Of a DNA stretch of 64,000 nucleotides, positions 46,200-58,540 are shown piece after piece. A model generated the notes under the pieces. It saw only the letters and a list, made by a program, of their open reading frames with translations, searched no databases and was not told where the DNA came from. This stretch comes from VXNJ01 sp965249595 (GTDB lineage: Bacteria > Chloroflexota > UBA11872 > VXNJ01): contig OZ252242.1 in the NCBI GenBank assembly GCA_965249595.1, forward strand, positions 1,178,001-1,242,000. The letters are read 5' to 3'. A program made the position numbers and the translations under genes. Every line of letters begins with the position of its first letter. The first letter of the stretch is position 1.

Positions 46200-47342
46200 A
46201 TGGGCACGCGAGTTGGAATCGGCATCATCGGCGTTGGCGCCGCCGGAATTCGGCACGCTCGGGCCTGTTTGCAAATCCCGATATGGTTCGCCGATTCAAC
46301 GGTTGATCCGGTGCCAGTCGTCTGCGCCGACGCCTGCGGCCCACTGGCTGAGCGGGTGGCCGGCCAGCTCGGATTTGAACGTTGGACCGATGATTGGCGC
46401 AGCGTGATCAATGATCCGCGGGTGGATGCCGTCGCGATTGCAACACCCAATAGGACGCATGTCGAAATCGTTTCGGCCGCCGCGGCCGCCGGCAAGGCGA
46501 TCTTGTGCGAAAAACCGGTCGGCGCCGAGCCCGCCGAAACCGCCGCCGTTGCGCGCGTGATTCGCGATACGGGCGCCGTGTTTATGACCGGATATAACTA
46601 TCGTTGCGTTCCGGTTTTGGATCACCTGCACAAGGTTATCCGGCGCGGTGACTTGGGTGAACTCACCCACTACCGCGGCCGCTACTTCACCGGCGAACGA
46701 ATAGGCAAACCGTTCCCGTACGCCTGGCGCCACCGCCAGGCCGAATCGGGATTTGGTGCCCTGTCCGACTTAATGTCGCACACGATCGATATGGCCCATT
46801 TCCTATTTGGCCCGATCGCCGAAACAGTGGCCAACCGCGAGACCTTCGTGGGCGAGCGGCTATTGGATGGAGAGGGCAGTGAAGACGGGGCGATGGGCGT
46901 AGTGGAGAACGAAGATTACGTCGGTGCGCTAGTGAGATTTGACAATGGCGCTCACGGCACCCTTGAGGTCTGCCGGGTGATCAAAGGGCCGACCAACGAG
47001 TTGTCGTTCGAGCTCAATGGCAGCGAGGGGTCGGCGAAGTGGTCATTGGAGCGCATGCACGAACTCTGGCTGTACCAACGCTCCGAACTCGGTGAAGGAT
47101 ACGGACAGGTTTATTCGCAGCCAAGTTATGGCCAGCACGGGGCTTTTAATCCTGGCGCGGGCATCGGACCCGGATTGATGGACCTCAAGGTCATTGAATT
47201 TCACAATTTTTTGCAGGCGGCAACTGGCCACAAACAAACAACCCCGGGGATCGCCGAGGCCTTGGCTGTTGCCGGCGTGCAGGATGCGATAGCCCGATCC
47301 TGGCAGTCGAGTGCTTGGGAAAGAGTGCGCCCGTTGGCGTAG
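46200..47342 (+). CDS. Gfo/Idh/MocA-family oxidoreductase
   Basis: 380-residue NAD(P)-dependent dehydrogenase. Rossmann motif GIIGVGAAGIRHA at the N-terminus, the family EKP motif in ILCEKPVG, and a C-terminal alpha/beta domain with SDLMSHTIDMAHF where the catalytic His/Asp pair is expected. The length is typical. ATG start 3 nt after the hypothetical gene. The family oxidises or epimerises sugars, inositols and related compounds. Confidence 0.92.
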   Translation: MGTRVGIGIIGVGAAGIRHARACLQIPIWFADSTVDPVPVVCADACGPLAERVAGQLGFERWTDDWRSVINDPRVDAVAIATPNRTHVEIVSAAAAAGKAILCEKPVGAEPAETAAVARVIRDTGAVFMTGYNYRCVPVLDHLHKVIRRGDLGELTHYRGRYFTGERIGKPFPYAWRHRQAESGFGALSDLMSHTIDMAHFLFGPIAETVANRETFVGERLLDGEGSEDGAMGVVENEDYVGALVRFDNGAHGTLEVCRVIKGPTNELSFELNGSEGSAKWSLERMHELWLYQRSELGEGYGQVYSQPSYGQHGAFNPGAGIGPGLMDLKVIEFHNFLQAATGHKQTTPGIAEALAVAGVQDAIARSWQSSAWERVRPLA

Positions 47343-47420
47343 CCGGCTCCCTTTGGCCGCCGAGGCGAAAATTACTCGGCCGCCCAATGGACCAACAGAT
47401 TTGTGTATCGGGCCGGGCGC

Positions 47421-47493
47421 GGGGATGTAGCTCAGCTGGAAGAGCGCTGCCTTTGCAAGGCAGAGGTCAGGGGTTCGAGCCCCCTCATCTCCA
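47421..47493 (+). tRNA. tRNA-Ala (UGC)
   Basis: Acceptor stem GGGGATG/CATCTCC with one G-U pair, D arm GCTCAGCTGGAAGAGC, anticodon arm CTGCC-TTTGCAA-GGCAG giving UGC, T arm GGGGTTCGAGCCCC, discriminator A. CCA is not encoded (CCC follows). Confidence 0.95.
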
Positions 47494-47542
47494 CCCACCA
47501 ACAGCTTTCTTCGATTGAACAGTCAATGAACGCCGGCGCCAG

Positions 47543-47923
47543 ATGAACGAGATTCGCATGGGCGTCGCCGTGGTCATATCACTCATGACAGTGTTCGCAG
47601 TTTCTTTTGCGGGCACAGCGCTCGGCGGCGGGCCGGAGATCGGTTTGGCGCAGGCAGCCTGGGTTGCCGGATTCAATCCGGTTGGGAGCTTGTTGCTGGC
47701 AACGGCCGCTTGGTCGGCAAAAATGGGCAGGCTAAATGGCCGTCTGTTGGATTTTGGGATTGGCATCGGCGCGGTGTCGGTGTTGATGGCGATTTGGTTT
47801 TCAAATCAGATCGCTAGTGGCCAGATGCCCGGGACGCCAGACGTGCCGATCTTGATTTCAGGGGCCTGCGTGATTGGGGTCATTTGGGGAATCTTCGAAA
47901 AGGTCAGCGCTATTCGCGCTTGA
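47543..47923 (+). CDS. Hypothetical four-helix membrane protein
   Basis: 126 residues with about four hydrophobic helices (about 7-27, 37-58, 68-87, 102-120) separated by short loops and little charge. No family motif is recognised. ATG start. It sits alone between tRNA-Ala and a long noncoding stretch. It is probably a real inner-membrane protein, function unknown. Confidence 0.6.
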   Translation: MNEIRMGVAVVISLMTVFAVSFAGTALGGGPEIGLAQAAWVAGFNPVGSLLLATAAWSAKMGRLNGRLLDFGIGIGAVSVLMAIWFSNQIASGQMPGTPDVPILISGACVIGVIWGIFEKVSAIRA

Positions 47924-48287
47924 TCTGGCTTCCTACGTTAGAACCGATCCCTCTTTTAGAACTTGTATCGCCGTGGGCGGTCACCTAGTTTGGCCGGCTT
48001 GCCAGCATCGCGATTGAGCATTGCCGAACACCGTTGGGCCCTCTCGCGCACCGCCAACCAAATCGAATACGGTTTTGCCCGTAACTGAGTCTCAAACGGG
48101 CCGTAGGTCCAACCTGGTAGCGGTTGGAATCCGTCCAGATCCTGGCGGGTTATTGGCGCCGCGCCGTCTGCGCTGCAAGATTGCGGCGCGGAATAATTGC
48201 CGGGTCCTGCCGCCGGGTCGGTAACGGCGCCCCCGGCGTTAGCAATTTAGCGATGTCATCAATGGTCAAAATGTCTCGTGCATAAAG
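47924..48287. other. Intergenic stretch before the nucleoside hydrolase
   Basis: 364 bases without a convincing gene. Several GC-rich inverted segments occur (for example around 48155-48200, GGCGCCGCGCC and GCGGCGCGG), which may fold in RNA but match no riboswitch I know. Confidence 0.4.
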
Positions 48288-49313
48288 ATGAGCAGCGAGA
48301 AGTCGTGGCCGATGACGAATTCAAGCCCAAAGATCAAGCTGATCATCGATACCGACTGTGGTGTTGATGATGCGGTGGCTCTTTGGTATGCGTTGACCTG
48401 CCCGATCTTCGAAGTCGAACTAATCACCTGCGTCCACGGCAACGTCGGCCATGACTTAGTGGCGCGAAATGTCGCCCGGGTCCTGGGGGCGGCCGGACGC
48501 ACCGACATCCCAGTTGCGTTGGGCGCCTCGGATGCCTTGGCGGGCTCGCCGGTTGTCGGAAGGGCCGCTTCCGTCCACGGAAACGACGGCCTGGGTGACG
48601 CCGATTTGATGGACTACACGATTGAATTCGATGACTTGTCGGCCGACCAGGCGATAGTTGATCGAGCCCGCCGCATGCCAGGGCAATTGACGTTAGCGGC
48701 GCTAGGTCCGGCGACCAACGTGGCGCGGGCGCTGCGTCTTGAGCCGGAGCTACCGAACTTGCTTGGCGAATTGATCGCCATGGGCGGAACTTTCAATCTC
48801 CCCGGCAATATTTCACCGGTCGCCAGCTTCAACACTGCCGGAGACCCCTTGGCGGCCAAAGAAATGGTGAACGCGGCCTGGCCGCAACCACCGCGGCTGC
48901 TCACTTATGACGTGATGCGAGTGACAACTTTGTCCAGCGTGGAACTGGAGACGTTGAAAGCAAGTCAATCACCATCGGCGCGATTTTTAGCCCGCCCTAT
49001 GGCCTACTATCACTTCGCTACCGCGGGCGCTAACGCGGGTGGAAGGATGGTCTGCCCGGACTTATTAACGCTTGTCTGGCTGACCGATCCCGACGCTGTC
49101 AATTCGAATGTTTATTCGATGGACGTCGATGTGGGGCGTGACGCGGCGTGGGGGATGACGGTTGTAGACCGGCGCGAACCGTCCTTAATAGCGGTGACGG
49201 AACAGAGTCGCCACGTCGACCCCGCCGTAACCCCGACCGCCCGCTGGGAGATTTCCGAGTCGGCCGACGAAGCCCCGTTTAGAGCCGCATTTCGCCATTT
49301 GCTCGGCACCTAG
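48288..49313 (+). CDS. Inosine-uridine preferring nucleoside hydrolase
   Basis: 341-residue N-ribohydrolase cleaving nucleosides to base plus ribose. The Ca2+-binding family motif DTDCGVDDA is at residues 20-28; the later catalytic region includes VHGNDGLGDADL, and LTLAALGPATNVARAL is typical. An alternative ATG eight codons in (48312) is possible. It is a monocistronic gene with the 23S rRNA unit downstream on the same strand. It would serve nucleoside salvage or catabolism. Confidence 0.92.
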   Translation: MSSEKSWPMTNSSPKIKLIIDTDCGVDDAVALWYALTCPIFEVELITCVHGNVGHDLVARNVARVLGAAGRTDIPVALGASDALAGSPVVGRAASVHGNDGLGDADLMDYTIEFDDLSADQAIVDRARRMPGQLTLAALGPATNVARALRLEPELPNLLGELIAMGGTFNLPGNISPVASFNTAGDPLAAKEMVNAAWPQPPRLLTYDVMRVTTLSSVELETLKASQSPSARFLARPMAYYHFATAGANAGGRMVCPDLLTLVWLTDPDAVNSNVYSMDVDVGRDAAWGMTVVDRREPSLIAVTEQSRHVDPAVTPTARWEISESADEAPFRAAFRHLLGT

Positions 49314-49462
49314 GTGGTGGTTGCTTCAACCGTCCGGATTTTGGCGTGGATATTGGCGTCTGGGTCGATTACAATCAACGGCTAACTTCGACACGAATTT
49401 GCCGTGGTGCGCAATTTGTGCACCTGCGTCGCTTCGCGTAGGAGGCACCTTCGACAAGTCAA

Positions 49463-49496
49463 TATGTGCAAAACTTCAGTTTTGCCGACCCGAGGA
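49463..49496 (+). other. 5' half of 23S precursor processing stem
   Basis: The reverse complement of this segment aligns almost without gaps to 52598-52634 on the other side of the 23S gene (shared core CGGCAAaACTGaAGTTTTGCAC). The two halves would form a long, nearly perfect stalk enclosing the 23S rRNA, the usual RNase III substrate. Confidence 0.8.
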
Positions 49497-49507
49497 ATCT
49501 AAAACGA

Positions 49508-52589
<3,082 letters not shown>

Positions 52590-52597
52590 AAACCGAG

Positions 52598-52634
52598 TCT
52601 TCGGGACGGCAATACTGGAGTTTTTGCACAAATA
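52598..52634 (+). other. 3' half of 23S precursor processing stem
   Basis: Pairs with 49463-49496 to close the pre-23S stalk. It lies between the 23S 3' end and 5S rRNA. Confidence 0.8.
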
Positions 52635-52660
52635 TTTACTTGCGATTAATTTGCAAGAAT

Positions 52661-52779
52661 CCCCCGGTGACCAAGCGGAGGGGCCCCACCCGTTCTCATT
52701 CCGAACACGGAAGTTAAGCCCTCCAGCGCCGACAATACTTAACGGGCAACTGTTCGGGAAGATAGGTCGTCGCCGGGGG
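52661..52779 (+). rRNA. 5S ribosomal RNA
   Basis: About 119 nt with terminal helix CCCCCGG/CCGGGGG, the conserved CATTCCGAACACGGAAGTTAAG loop B-C segment, and the GGGAAGATAGGTCGTCGCC 3' arm. It is 70 nt behind the 23S rRNA on the same strand, and a short T-rich run (TTCTTTT) follows and may terminate the transcript. Confidence 0.96.
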
Positions 52780-52988
52780 TTCTTTTCATAGTGAAAATGC
52801 GACCCGCCTGCGGAAGCCTTGCATTCACATTGACCGTCCAAAAGATCGGCAAAGTGCTCGCCTCCGATCGCGGGTTTTTGCCGTCTAGAGTCAATCTTTT
52901 AAACGTTGGCTCCATCGCGCTATTCTGGTCGGTACTATTGCCTTTTCGAGCTGCCTGCAGCTCGATGGGCCAATTGACCGCTAAAAAA

Positions 52989-54674
52989 CTAGCGCGTGAA
53001 ATTGGGCCGGATGCCGAGTTCGATGAGATCGCTGCGGATGAATAGATACAAATCGGTGGATCCGATTGGCGCTGGCGGATTGTGGAAGGCCAAAAAGCCC
53101 CAGGCCTGACCAATGTGATCGCCATTTGTGATCAGCGAGCCCACGCTGCCCAAATTCCAATCTCCGTATATCCATTCGGGAAACCACTCGCGCAAATGTA
53201 TTTGTTGGCGTTGGTAACCGGAGATTTCGACATTGAGTTCCAACTCGGCGCTGGTGCTGATGCCGAGGAACATGATTGCTGATCGACCGGGTCGAACGTC
53301 TTTGGCGCCGGATCCGTAATAGACGTTTGAGTAGTCGCGAAGGTACCAGGCGAGCGGCCAATGCGATATCGAATCGGCAAAAATCGGCAGCTCATGTCCG
53401 ACACCCGTCAATAGCCCGGCCGTTTCGATTAGCTCTATGGCGTCCGCGATGTCGGGCGAAGTTTGGGTGTATACGAGGGGCGTTCGCGGCACGTCTCCGT
53501 ACAGAAAATTGCTCGGAATCGAATGACGTAACGTCAATGCGGTCAAGAGTGCTATCGACACGCCCAGTAGCCACAGCTCTCGACCCCGAAGTTTCCCTAT
53601 CGATTGACCGCCGAATCGGGCCGATAGCAATATGAGCGGCAACAAAGGGTGCAGGGTCAGCCAGGCCGCCTTTTCGCCGGCGATCGAATAGATGAAGAAG
53701 GACAATAGAAGCCACCACAGCAGGAGCCCTCCAAAGACATCGATGCGTCGCAGCGCCGAGACTATCCCGGCTAGCCCAAGGACTGCAGCAGTGGGCTCGA
53801 GCAGGATTGCAAACAGCAGGTAGTAGAACCAAGGTTGATTGACCCGGCCGGATTCGTGCACTTGCGACCAAACCGCAACTGAATCAAAGACCGACCGCCA
53901 GAGGTCGCTGGTGTTCTGCAGAAATGACGTGAAAAAGAGCGCCGGGATCGCAACCAGTATGCTGACCGCGGCCAGCAAACCCACCCAGTCGCCGAAGAAC
54001 TGGGAGAACGCCCAATTGATCGATTTAAGCCGCCCGGATCCGCCGCTGACCGGGATTTGCGGCCGAAACCAAGCAGCCAATGACCACAGCAGCAGCAGAA
54101 ATGTGACGAAGATGAACCCGACGATGTAGGTGTTTTCCTTAATCACCAAACCAAGTCCCAGCGCACTGGCGGCAAGCAGCAGCCAGCGTCGCTGTGGACG
54201 CTCGACATAGCGAATCAGGGCGCCCATGGCCAGCATCGTCACCAACGCGATATAGATGTCGTTGCGGAGGAAACGCGAGTAATAGAGAAAGGCCGGCGAG
54301 ATTGCCAGGAACAGCATTGCTAGCGCCGTCCCGTAGCGACCCAACTGACGGCCAAATAACCAGGGAACTACCGCCACTAGGGCGATTCCGGCCAACGCTG
54401 GTAAGAGGCGAGCGCTCACATCTGAAATGCCAAACAGCGAATAGACAAGAGCATTGGCGTAGTAGAGGAATGGCCCGTGGTAAACCGGGTCGTAGATATG
54501 CACGAATTCGCTCAATCGATATGTGGCCGTTAAGGCGTGAATCGATTCGTCGTGGTGGAAGGCGCGCGAACCTAGGTCGATTAGCCGCAGCGCTGCAGCA
54601 AGCAGCAAAATAGCCAGCGGCAGCATCCTGCCAACAAGGTACTGTCGAAAGAATGTGTAGGCGCGCGCTGGCAT
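52989..54674 (-). CDS. TIGR03663/Agl23-like membrane glycosyltransferase (GT39/PMT-like)
   Basis: 561-residue polytopic protein with about 11-13 transmembrane helices. The first extracytoplasmic loop has FHHDESIHAL, matching the acidic DE motif of GT-C glycosyltransferases, then YDPVYHGPFLYYANALVYSLFG and SDVSARLLPALAG, typical of the TIGR03663 group, often annotated as flippase-associated Agl23. It likely transfers sugars from polyprenyl-phosphate donors on the outer face of the membrane. ATG start. It converges on the 5S rRNA. Confidence 0.85.
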   Translation of the reverse strand: MPARAYTFFRQYLVGRMLPLAILLLAAALRLIDLGSRAFHHDESIHALTATYRLSEFVHIYDPVYHGPFLYYANALVYSLFGISDVSARLLPALAGIALVAVVPWLFGRQLGRYGTALAMLFLAISPAFLYYSRFLRNDIYIALVTMLAMGALIRYVERPQRRWLLLAASALGLGLVIKENTYIVGFIFVTFLLLLWSLAAWFRPQIPVSGGSGRLKSINWAFSQFFGDWVGLLAAVSILVAIPALFFTSFLQNTSDLWRSVFDSVAVWSQVHESGRVNQPWFYYLLFAILLEPTAAVLGLAGIVSALRRIDVFGGLLLWWLLLSFFIYSIAGEKAAWLTLHPLLPLILLSARFGGQSIGKLRGRELWLLGVSIALLTALTLRHSIPSNFLYGDVPRTPLVYTQTSPDIADAIELIETAGLLTGVGHELPIFADSISHWPLAWYLRDYSNVYYGSGAKDVRPGRSAIMFLGISTSAELELNVEISGYQRQQIHLREWFPEWIYGDWNLGSVGSLITNGDHIGQAWGFLAFHNPPAPIGSTDLYLFIRSDLIELGIRPNFTR

Positions 54675-55169
54675 GGGTTCTTTCTAAGCCGACCCGGCTA
54701 CATTTAAGGATTTGCCAGGCGCGCATCTCGCGCGGGAAATAATCAAATCCGGTGCGGAATTTGAACAAAGGAACCTTGCATTGGCCGACCGCCGCGGTCT
54801 GATCGCCGCGAGATGTGGCCGATCGCTTCCAAACTGGGGCCCTTTATCCTTCACCGTCAGCAACTGCTTCTGGTCAAAGCGCATGAACTGATAGCCGATC
54901 GACGCCTCGATAGCGGCGGTTCCAAAGGCCAAATCCTCGGCCCTCCATCTGCTTGGGGCAATCCCGTTTGGCGAGGTGCCGTCCCTGGAAACAAAGCAAA
55001 AATCAACCGCCAATCCCACGGTTTGCATCTCGCCCGACTGGCGGTCTATTCAATGATGCCGCGCACCTTGCATGTCTGCACATTGAGGACGCCTTAGTCG
55101 ATTGTTCGGGTTGCCATCGCTTAGCCCGTATATTTTTGTTACGCACCGTCTTAGCCGGCCGGATCCCGA
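54675..55169. other. Intergenic stretch, no gene assigned
   Basis: 495 bases between the divergently oriented glycosyltransferase and epoxide hydrolase genes. A 114-codon minus frame (54684-55028) and a 94-codon plus frame overlap each other; neither shows a recognisable motif. The promoters of both flanking genes should be here. Confidence 0.4.
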
Positions 55170-56309
55170 ATGTTTCAGCCCTCGCCGATACCCGCTGGTT
55201 TGCTCAATAGCGCGATAACTGCGCGGTCTTATGAGGGCGTCAACGGTTTGCGGGTCCACACATTGCAGGCCGGCGTCAACGAACCCGACCGACCTTGCCT
55301 GCTGCTTCTGCACGGGTTTCCCGAGCTAGCCTTCTCCTGGCGTCGGGTGATGGCGCCATTGGCCCAAGCAGGATATTTCGTGGTGGCACCCGACTTGCGC
55401 GGTTACGGTCGTACCGGCCCAGCGCGGGTCGACTTCGACTCCAATCTGCGGCCTTGGTCGATACCCAACGTGGTTCGCGACAACCTGTCATTGCTAAACG
55501 CCCTTGGAAGGGCGTCGGCGGCGGTGATCGGCCATGACTACGGGAGTACGGTCGCGTGCTGGTCGGCGTTGATCCGCCCAGATCGATTCACCGCCGTAAC
55601 CCACATGAGTGGTCCCTTTGGACTTCCCAAAGCGGCTAATCGGGACGGATCAACTTCGGTGCCAGTTGAACAGATCGGTCCGGCATTGGCTGCCTTGGAG
55701 CGTCCGCGCCGACATTACCAGGATTACTACCGAACGCGCTCTGCGGACAGGGAAATTAGCAATTGCGACCAAGGTCTTGGCGACTTCCTGCGGGCTTACT
55801 ACCACTTCAAAAGTGGCGACCATTCAGCCAATGACACCCATCCCCTGGCCGGCTGGACGGCGTTGGAAATTTCTAGATTGCCAACCTATTACGTTTTGGA
55901 CCTGGGCACCACTATGGCCCAGGCGGTCGCTCAGGAAATGCCAACCGCGGATCAAATTGCGGCCTGCCAATGGTTGACCGAGCCCGAGCTCGATTTCTAT
56001 CGCGGCGAATTTGCCAGAACCGGGCTCCAGGGAGCTCTAAATTCCTACCGCGTTGCGGCCGACCGACGACTGCTCGGCGAGCTGGAGTTGTTCACCGGCC
56101 GAAACATCAATGTCCCGGTTTTTTTTATCGGCGGCCAACGCGACTGGGGTGTGCACCAACGTCCGGGTGGGTTGGCCGGCCTGGATCAGGTTTTTGGCGA
56201 CCTGCGCGGGGTCAAACTAGTGCCCGGAGCCGGTCACTGGATACAGCAGGAGGCGCCGGCAGCGGTTGTCGACCACATCCTCAATTTCCTCGCCGAAGTG
56301 GATGTCTAG
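55170..56309 (+). CDS. Alpha/beta hydrolase, epoxide hydrolase type
   Basis: 379 residues. The oxyanion motif HGFPELAFSWRR, the RGYGRTG loop, nucleophile Asp123 in VIGHDYGS (the GHDxG form found in epoxide hydrolases and dehalogenases rather than Ser esterases), an acidic residue in GGQRDWGVHQ and the catalytic His in GAGHWIQQEAP. A lid domain of helices lies between about 150 and 290. It most likely hydrolyses epoxides to diols. ATG start. Confidence 0.88.
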   Translation: MFQPSPIPAGLLNSAITARSYEGVNGLRVHTLQAGVNEPDRPCLLLLHGFPELAFSWRRVMAPLAQAGYFVVAPDLRGYGRTGPARVDFDSNLRPWSIPNVVRDNLSLLNALGRASAAVIGHDYGSTVACWSALIRPDRFTAVTHMSGPFGLPKAANRDGSTSVPVEQIGPALAALERPRRHYQDYYRTRSADREISNCDQGLGDFLRAYYHFKSGDHSANDTHPLAGWTALEISRLPTYYVLDLGTTMAQAVAQEMPTADQIAACQWLTEPELDFYRGEFARTGLQGALNSYRVAADRRLLGELELFTGRNINVPVFFIGGQRDWGVHQRPGGLAGLDQVFGDLRGVKLVPGAGHWIQQEAPAAVVDHILNFLAEVDV

Positions 56310-56394
56310 CCCGGTCCGGCGCAAATTCGCAATAATCTTGCTCGGCGTTTTTGAATAAATTTTCATCGCACCTCCACTACCCCAAGGGCGGCAG

Positions 56395-57555
56395 ATGGCA
56401 GTAGATCCGGCGGTATTCCGCACAACGAAGATCATCGACTTCGCAGCGGGAGCGGTTGCTCGTTTGCCCGAAGAATTCGCTTACTTAAGCGGACGCAAGG
56501 CCTTCATCGTGACCGACCAAGGTCTGCGCCAGGCCGGAATCGTAGACCGCGTAGAAGGAATCCTCGCGGCGGCCGGGATCGAATTTCAAGTCCGTGAGAA
56601 TCCAGCCCAGGAGCCGCCGATATCGCTGATAAACGTCACCGCCGATGACATTGCCGCCTCCGGCGCCGACGTCGTAATTGGCCTTGGCGGCGGAAGCTCG
56701 ATGGACACCGCCCAGATCGCCGGCTGTGCGGTTGCCAACGGCAAGCGAGTCGAGGAACTTATCGGCGTCAACATGGTTGAGCGTCCCGGACTTCCCAATA
56801 TCTCGATTCCAACCACCGCCGGAACGGCCTCCGAGGTTACCGGCAATGCGGTCGCTGTGCTCGAAGATTCCTCCAATAAACAGCCGGTAATTTCGCCTCA
56901 TATCTATCCCGACGTGGCGATAGTCGATCCCGAACTCACGCTGGGCCTTCCGCCGGCCGTTACCGCGGCGTCAGGGATCGACGCTTTCTGCCATGCGACC
57001 GAGTCATTTCTCTCAACCAACGCCACCACCCAAACGCGGATGTTTGCGCGCGAGTCGATGGGCCTGATAGTGGAGAACTTGCCAAGGGTCTACCGCGAGG
57101 GATCAGACCTTGCCGCACGCAGCGGCCAAATGCTCGGGGCCCTGCTGGCCGGTTACACCCTGGCCAACGCGGGCGTGACGATCATCCACGCCACCGCCCA
57201 CGTGATCGGCGCCCGCTACAAGGTACCGCACGGAATCGCCAATGCGATCTGCCTCGTACCGATATTTAAGTTCTATGCCGAGCAGGTCCCCGACCAGATG
57301 GCTCAATTGGCGGGGCCACTCGGCGTTTCCGGCAAGATTGCCGGCCCGCAAGCGCGCGCCGACGGGGTGATTGCAGTGGTGGAGCAGTTGGTTGACGACC
57401 TTGAAATCGAAACCAGATTGAGCGCCTACGGCATTCGTCGCAATGACCTTGATGAAATGGCGCGATTGACCGCTGACTCTGAGCGCCTACAGCTGCAAAG
57501 CCCCACCCAGGCCACGTTCGAACAACTGCGGGAAATGTTCGACTCGATCTTCTAA
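56395..57555 (+). CDS. Iron-containing alcohol dehydrogenase (group III)
   Basis: 386-residue NAD(P)-dependent dehydrogenase with a dehydroquinate-synthase-like fold. Cofactor motif GLGGGSSMDTAQ, PTTAGTASEVTGNAV, and metal-site histidines in GIDAFCHATESFLS and VPHGIANAICL. ATG start, 85 nt after the epoxide hydrolase. It converges with the hydroxyacid dehydrogenase on the other strand (7 nt between stops). Substrate unknown; small alcohols, diols or 4-hydroxybutyrate are typical. Confidence 0.92.
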   Translation: MAVDPAVFRTTKIIDFAAGAVARLPEEFAYLSGRKAFIVTDQGLRQAGIVDRVEGILAAAGIEFQVRENPAQEPPISLINVTADDIAASGADVVIGLGGGSSMDTAQIAGCAVANGKRVEELIGVNMVERPGLPNISIPTTAGTASEVTGNAVAVLEDSSNKQPVISPHIYPDVAIVDPELTLGLPPAVTAASGIDAFCHATESFLSTNATTQTRMFARESMGLIVENLPRVYREGSDLAARSGQMLGALLAGYTLANAGVTIIHATAHVIGARYKVPHGIANAICLVPIFKFYAEQVPDQMAQLAGPLGVSGKIAGPQARADGVIAVVEQLVDDLEIETRLSAYGIRRNDLDEMARLTADSERLQLQSPTQATFEQLREMFDSIF

Positions 57556-57562
57556 CCGTCGC

Positions 57563-58540
57563 TTAGGCGCAATATTCCGGGTTGGCAATGTGGCCAGGTC
57601 GGCGGCCGGCCAAGACGTCGACTACGCTTTGGGCGGCCCGGCGCCGGTTCTCGATTAGGGCCGTTTCGGAATAAAACGCGGTGTGCGAAGTGAGGATCGT
57701 ATTTGGCGCTGACCGCAGCGGATGGTCGATCGGCAGCGGTTCGGTTTCGTAAACGTCCAAGCCGGCGCCGGCGATCTCGCCGGTTGTCAATGCAGTGGCC
57801 AGGGCCACAGTGTCGATCACCGGACCGCGCGATGTGTTGACCAAATAGGCGGTCTTCTTCATCGCCGCAAATTGGGGCGGCCCAAATAAGTGTAGGGTCT
57901 GGGAATTGAGCGGAATGTGAAGGCTGACCAGATCGCTGGTGGCGATCAGCTCAGGGAGCGTGACGAAGGCAATCGCACCGTCGCGTGAGCCCGGTTGGTA
58001 GGCATCGTCGGCGGCCACGATTTCCATTCCCAATCCGCTCGCCGAGCGGGCCAACTGAGAGCCGCAGCGGCCAAAACCAACAATGCCCAGGCGGAGTCCC
58101 GAGATTCGCCATACCGGCGCGGCCAAGTCCACGCCGAACCCGCCGCCAATGAGCCCGCGATGGGTTTTGAGCAATGCGCGGTTAAGGCTGAGCAGCAACG
58201 CCAAGGCGTGGGTTGCCACTTCTTCGATGCAGTAATCGGGAATGTAGGTAACTGGAACCCCGCGGCGGGTAGCGGCGGCCACATCGATGTTGTCGACCCC
58301 GACGCCGTAGCGGGCCACGACTCGCAAGTCAGTCGGCGCGGCGATCACCGCCGCTGTCGTTTTGGCGAATACGGTCAGGATTGCCTGGCAGTCGCGCGCA
58401 AGCTCAATCAAGGTTGCCTCGGAGCCGTCGGGGGCAACTCGCCAATCGATGCCGGCCCCGCCCAGGATTTCATCCTCAATTTCCGATCCGTCCCAAAACG
58501 TATCGGTGAGCAACGCACGCGGCGGTCGACTCATCGCCAA
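57563..58540 (-). CDS. D-2-hydroxyacid dehydrogenase (CtBP-like)
   Basis: 325-residue NAD-dependent enzyme. NAD motif GIVGFGRCG; catalytic Arg in NTSRGPVID, Glu in VYETEPLP and His in TSHTAFYS. The RYGVGVDNIDV and PDYCIEEVATHALAL segments are the form seen in CtBP-like members. Its ATG overlaps the end of the upstream transhydrogenase gene by 10 nt, so the two are co-translated. This makes oxidation of a D-2-hydroxyacid such as D-2-hydroxyglutarate attractive, but unproven. Confidence 0.9.
   Translation of the reverse strand: MAMSRPPRALLTDTFWDGSEIEDEILGGAGIDWRVAPDGSEATLIELARDCQAILTVFAKTTAAVIAAPTDLRVVARYGVGVDNIDVAAATRRGVPVTYIPDYCIEEVATHALALLLSLNRALLKTHRGLIGGGFGVDLAAPVWRISGLRLGIVGFGRCGSQLARSASGLGMEIVAADDAYQPGSRDGAIAFVTLPELIATSDLVSLHIPLNSQTLHLFGPPQFAAMKKTAYLVNTSRGPVIDTVALATALTTGEIAGAGLDVYETEPLPIDHPLRSAPNTILTSHTAFYSETALIENRRRAAQSVVDVLAGRRPGHIANPEYCA

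Noticed and set aside
49370..49375. TACAAT as the -10 box of the 23S promoter
   Set aside because: No acceptable -35 hexamer at 16-18 bp upstream; cannot be supported from sequence alone.
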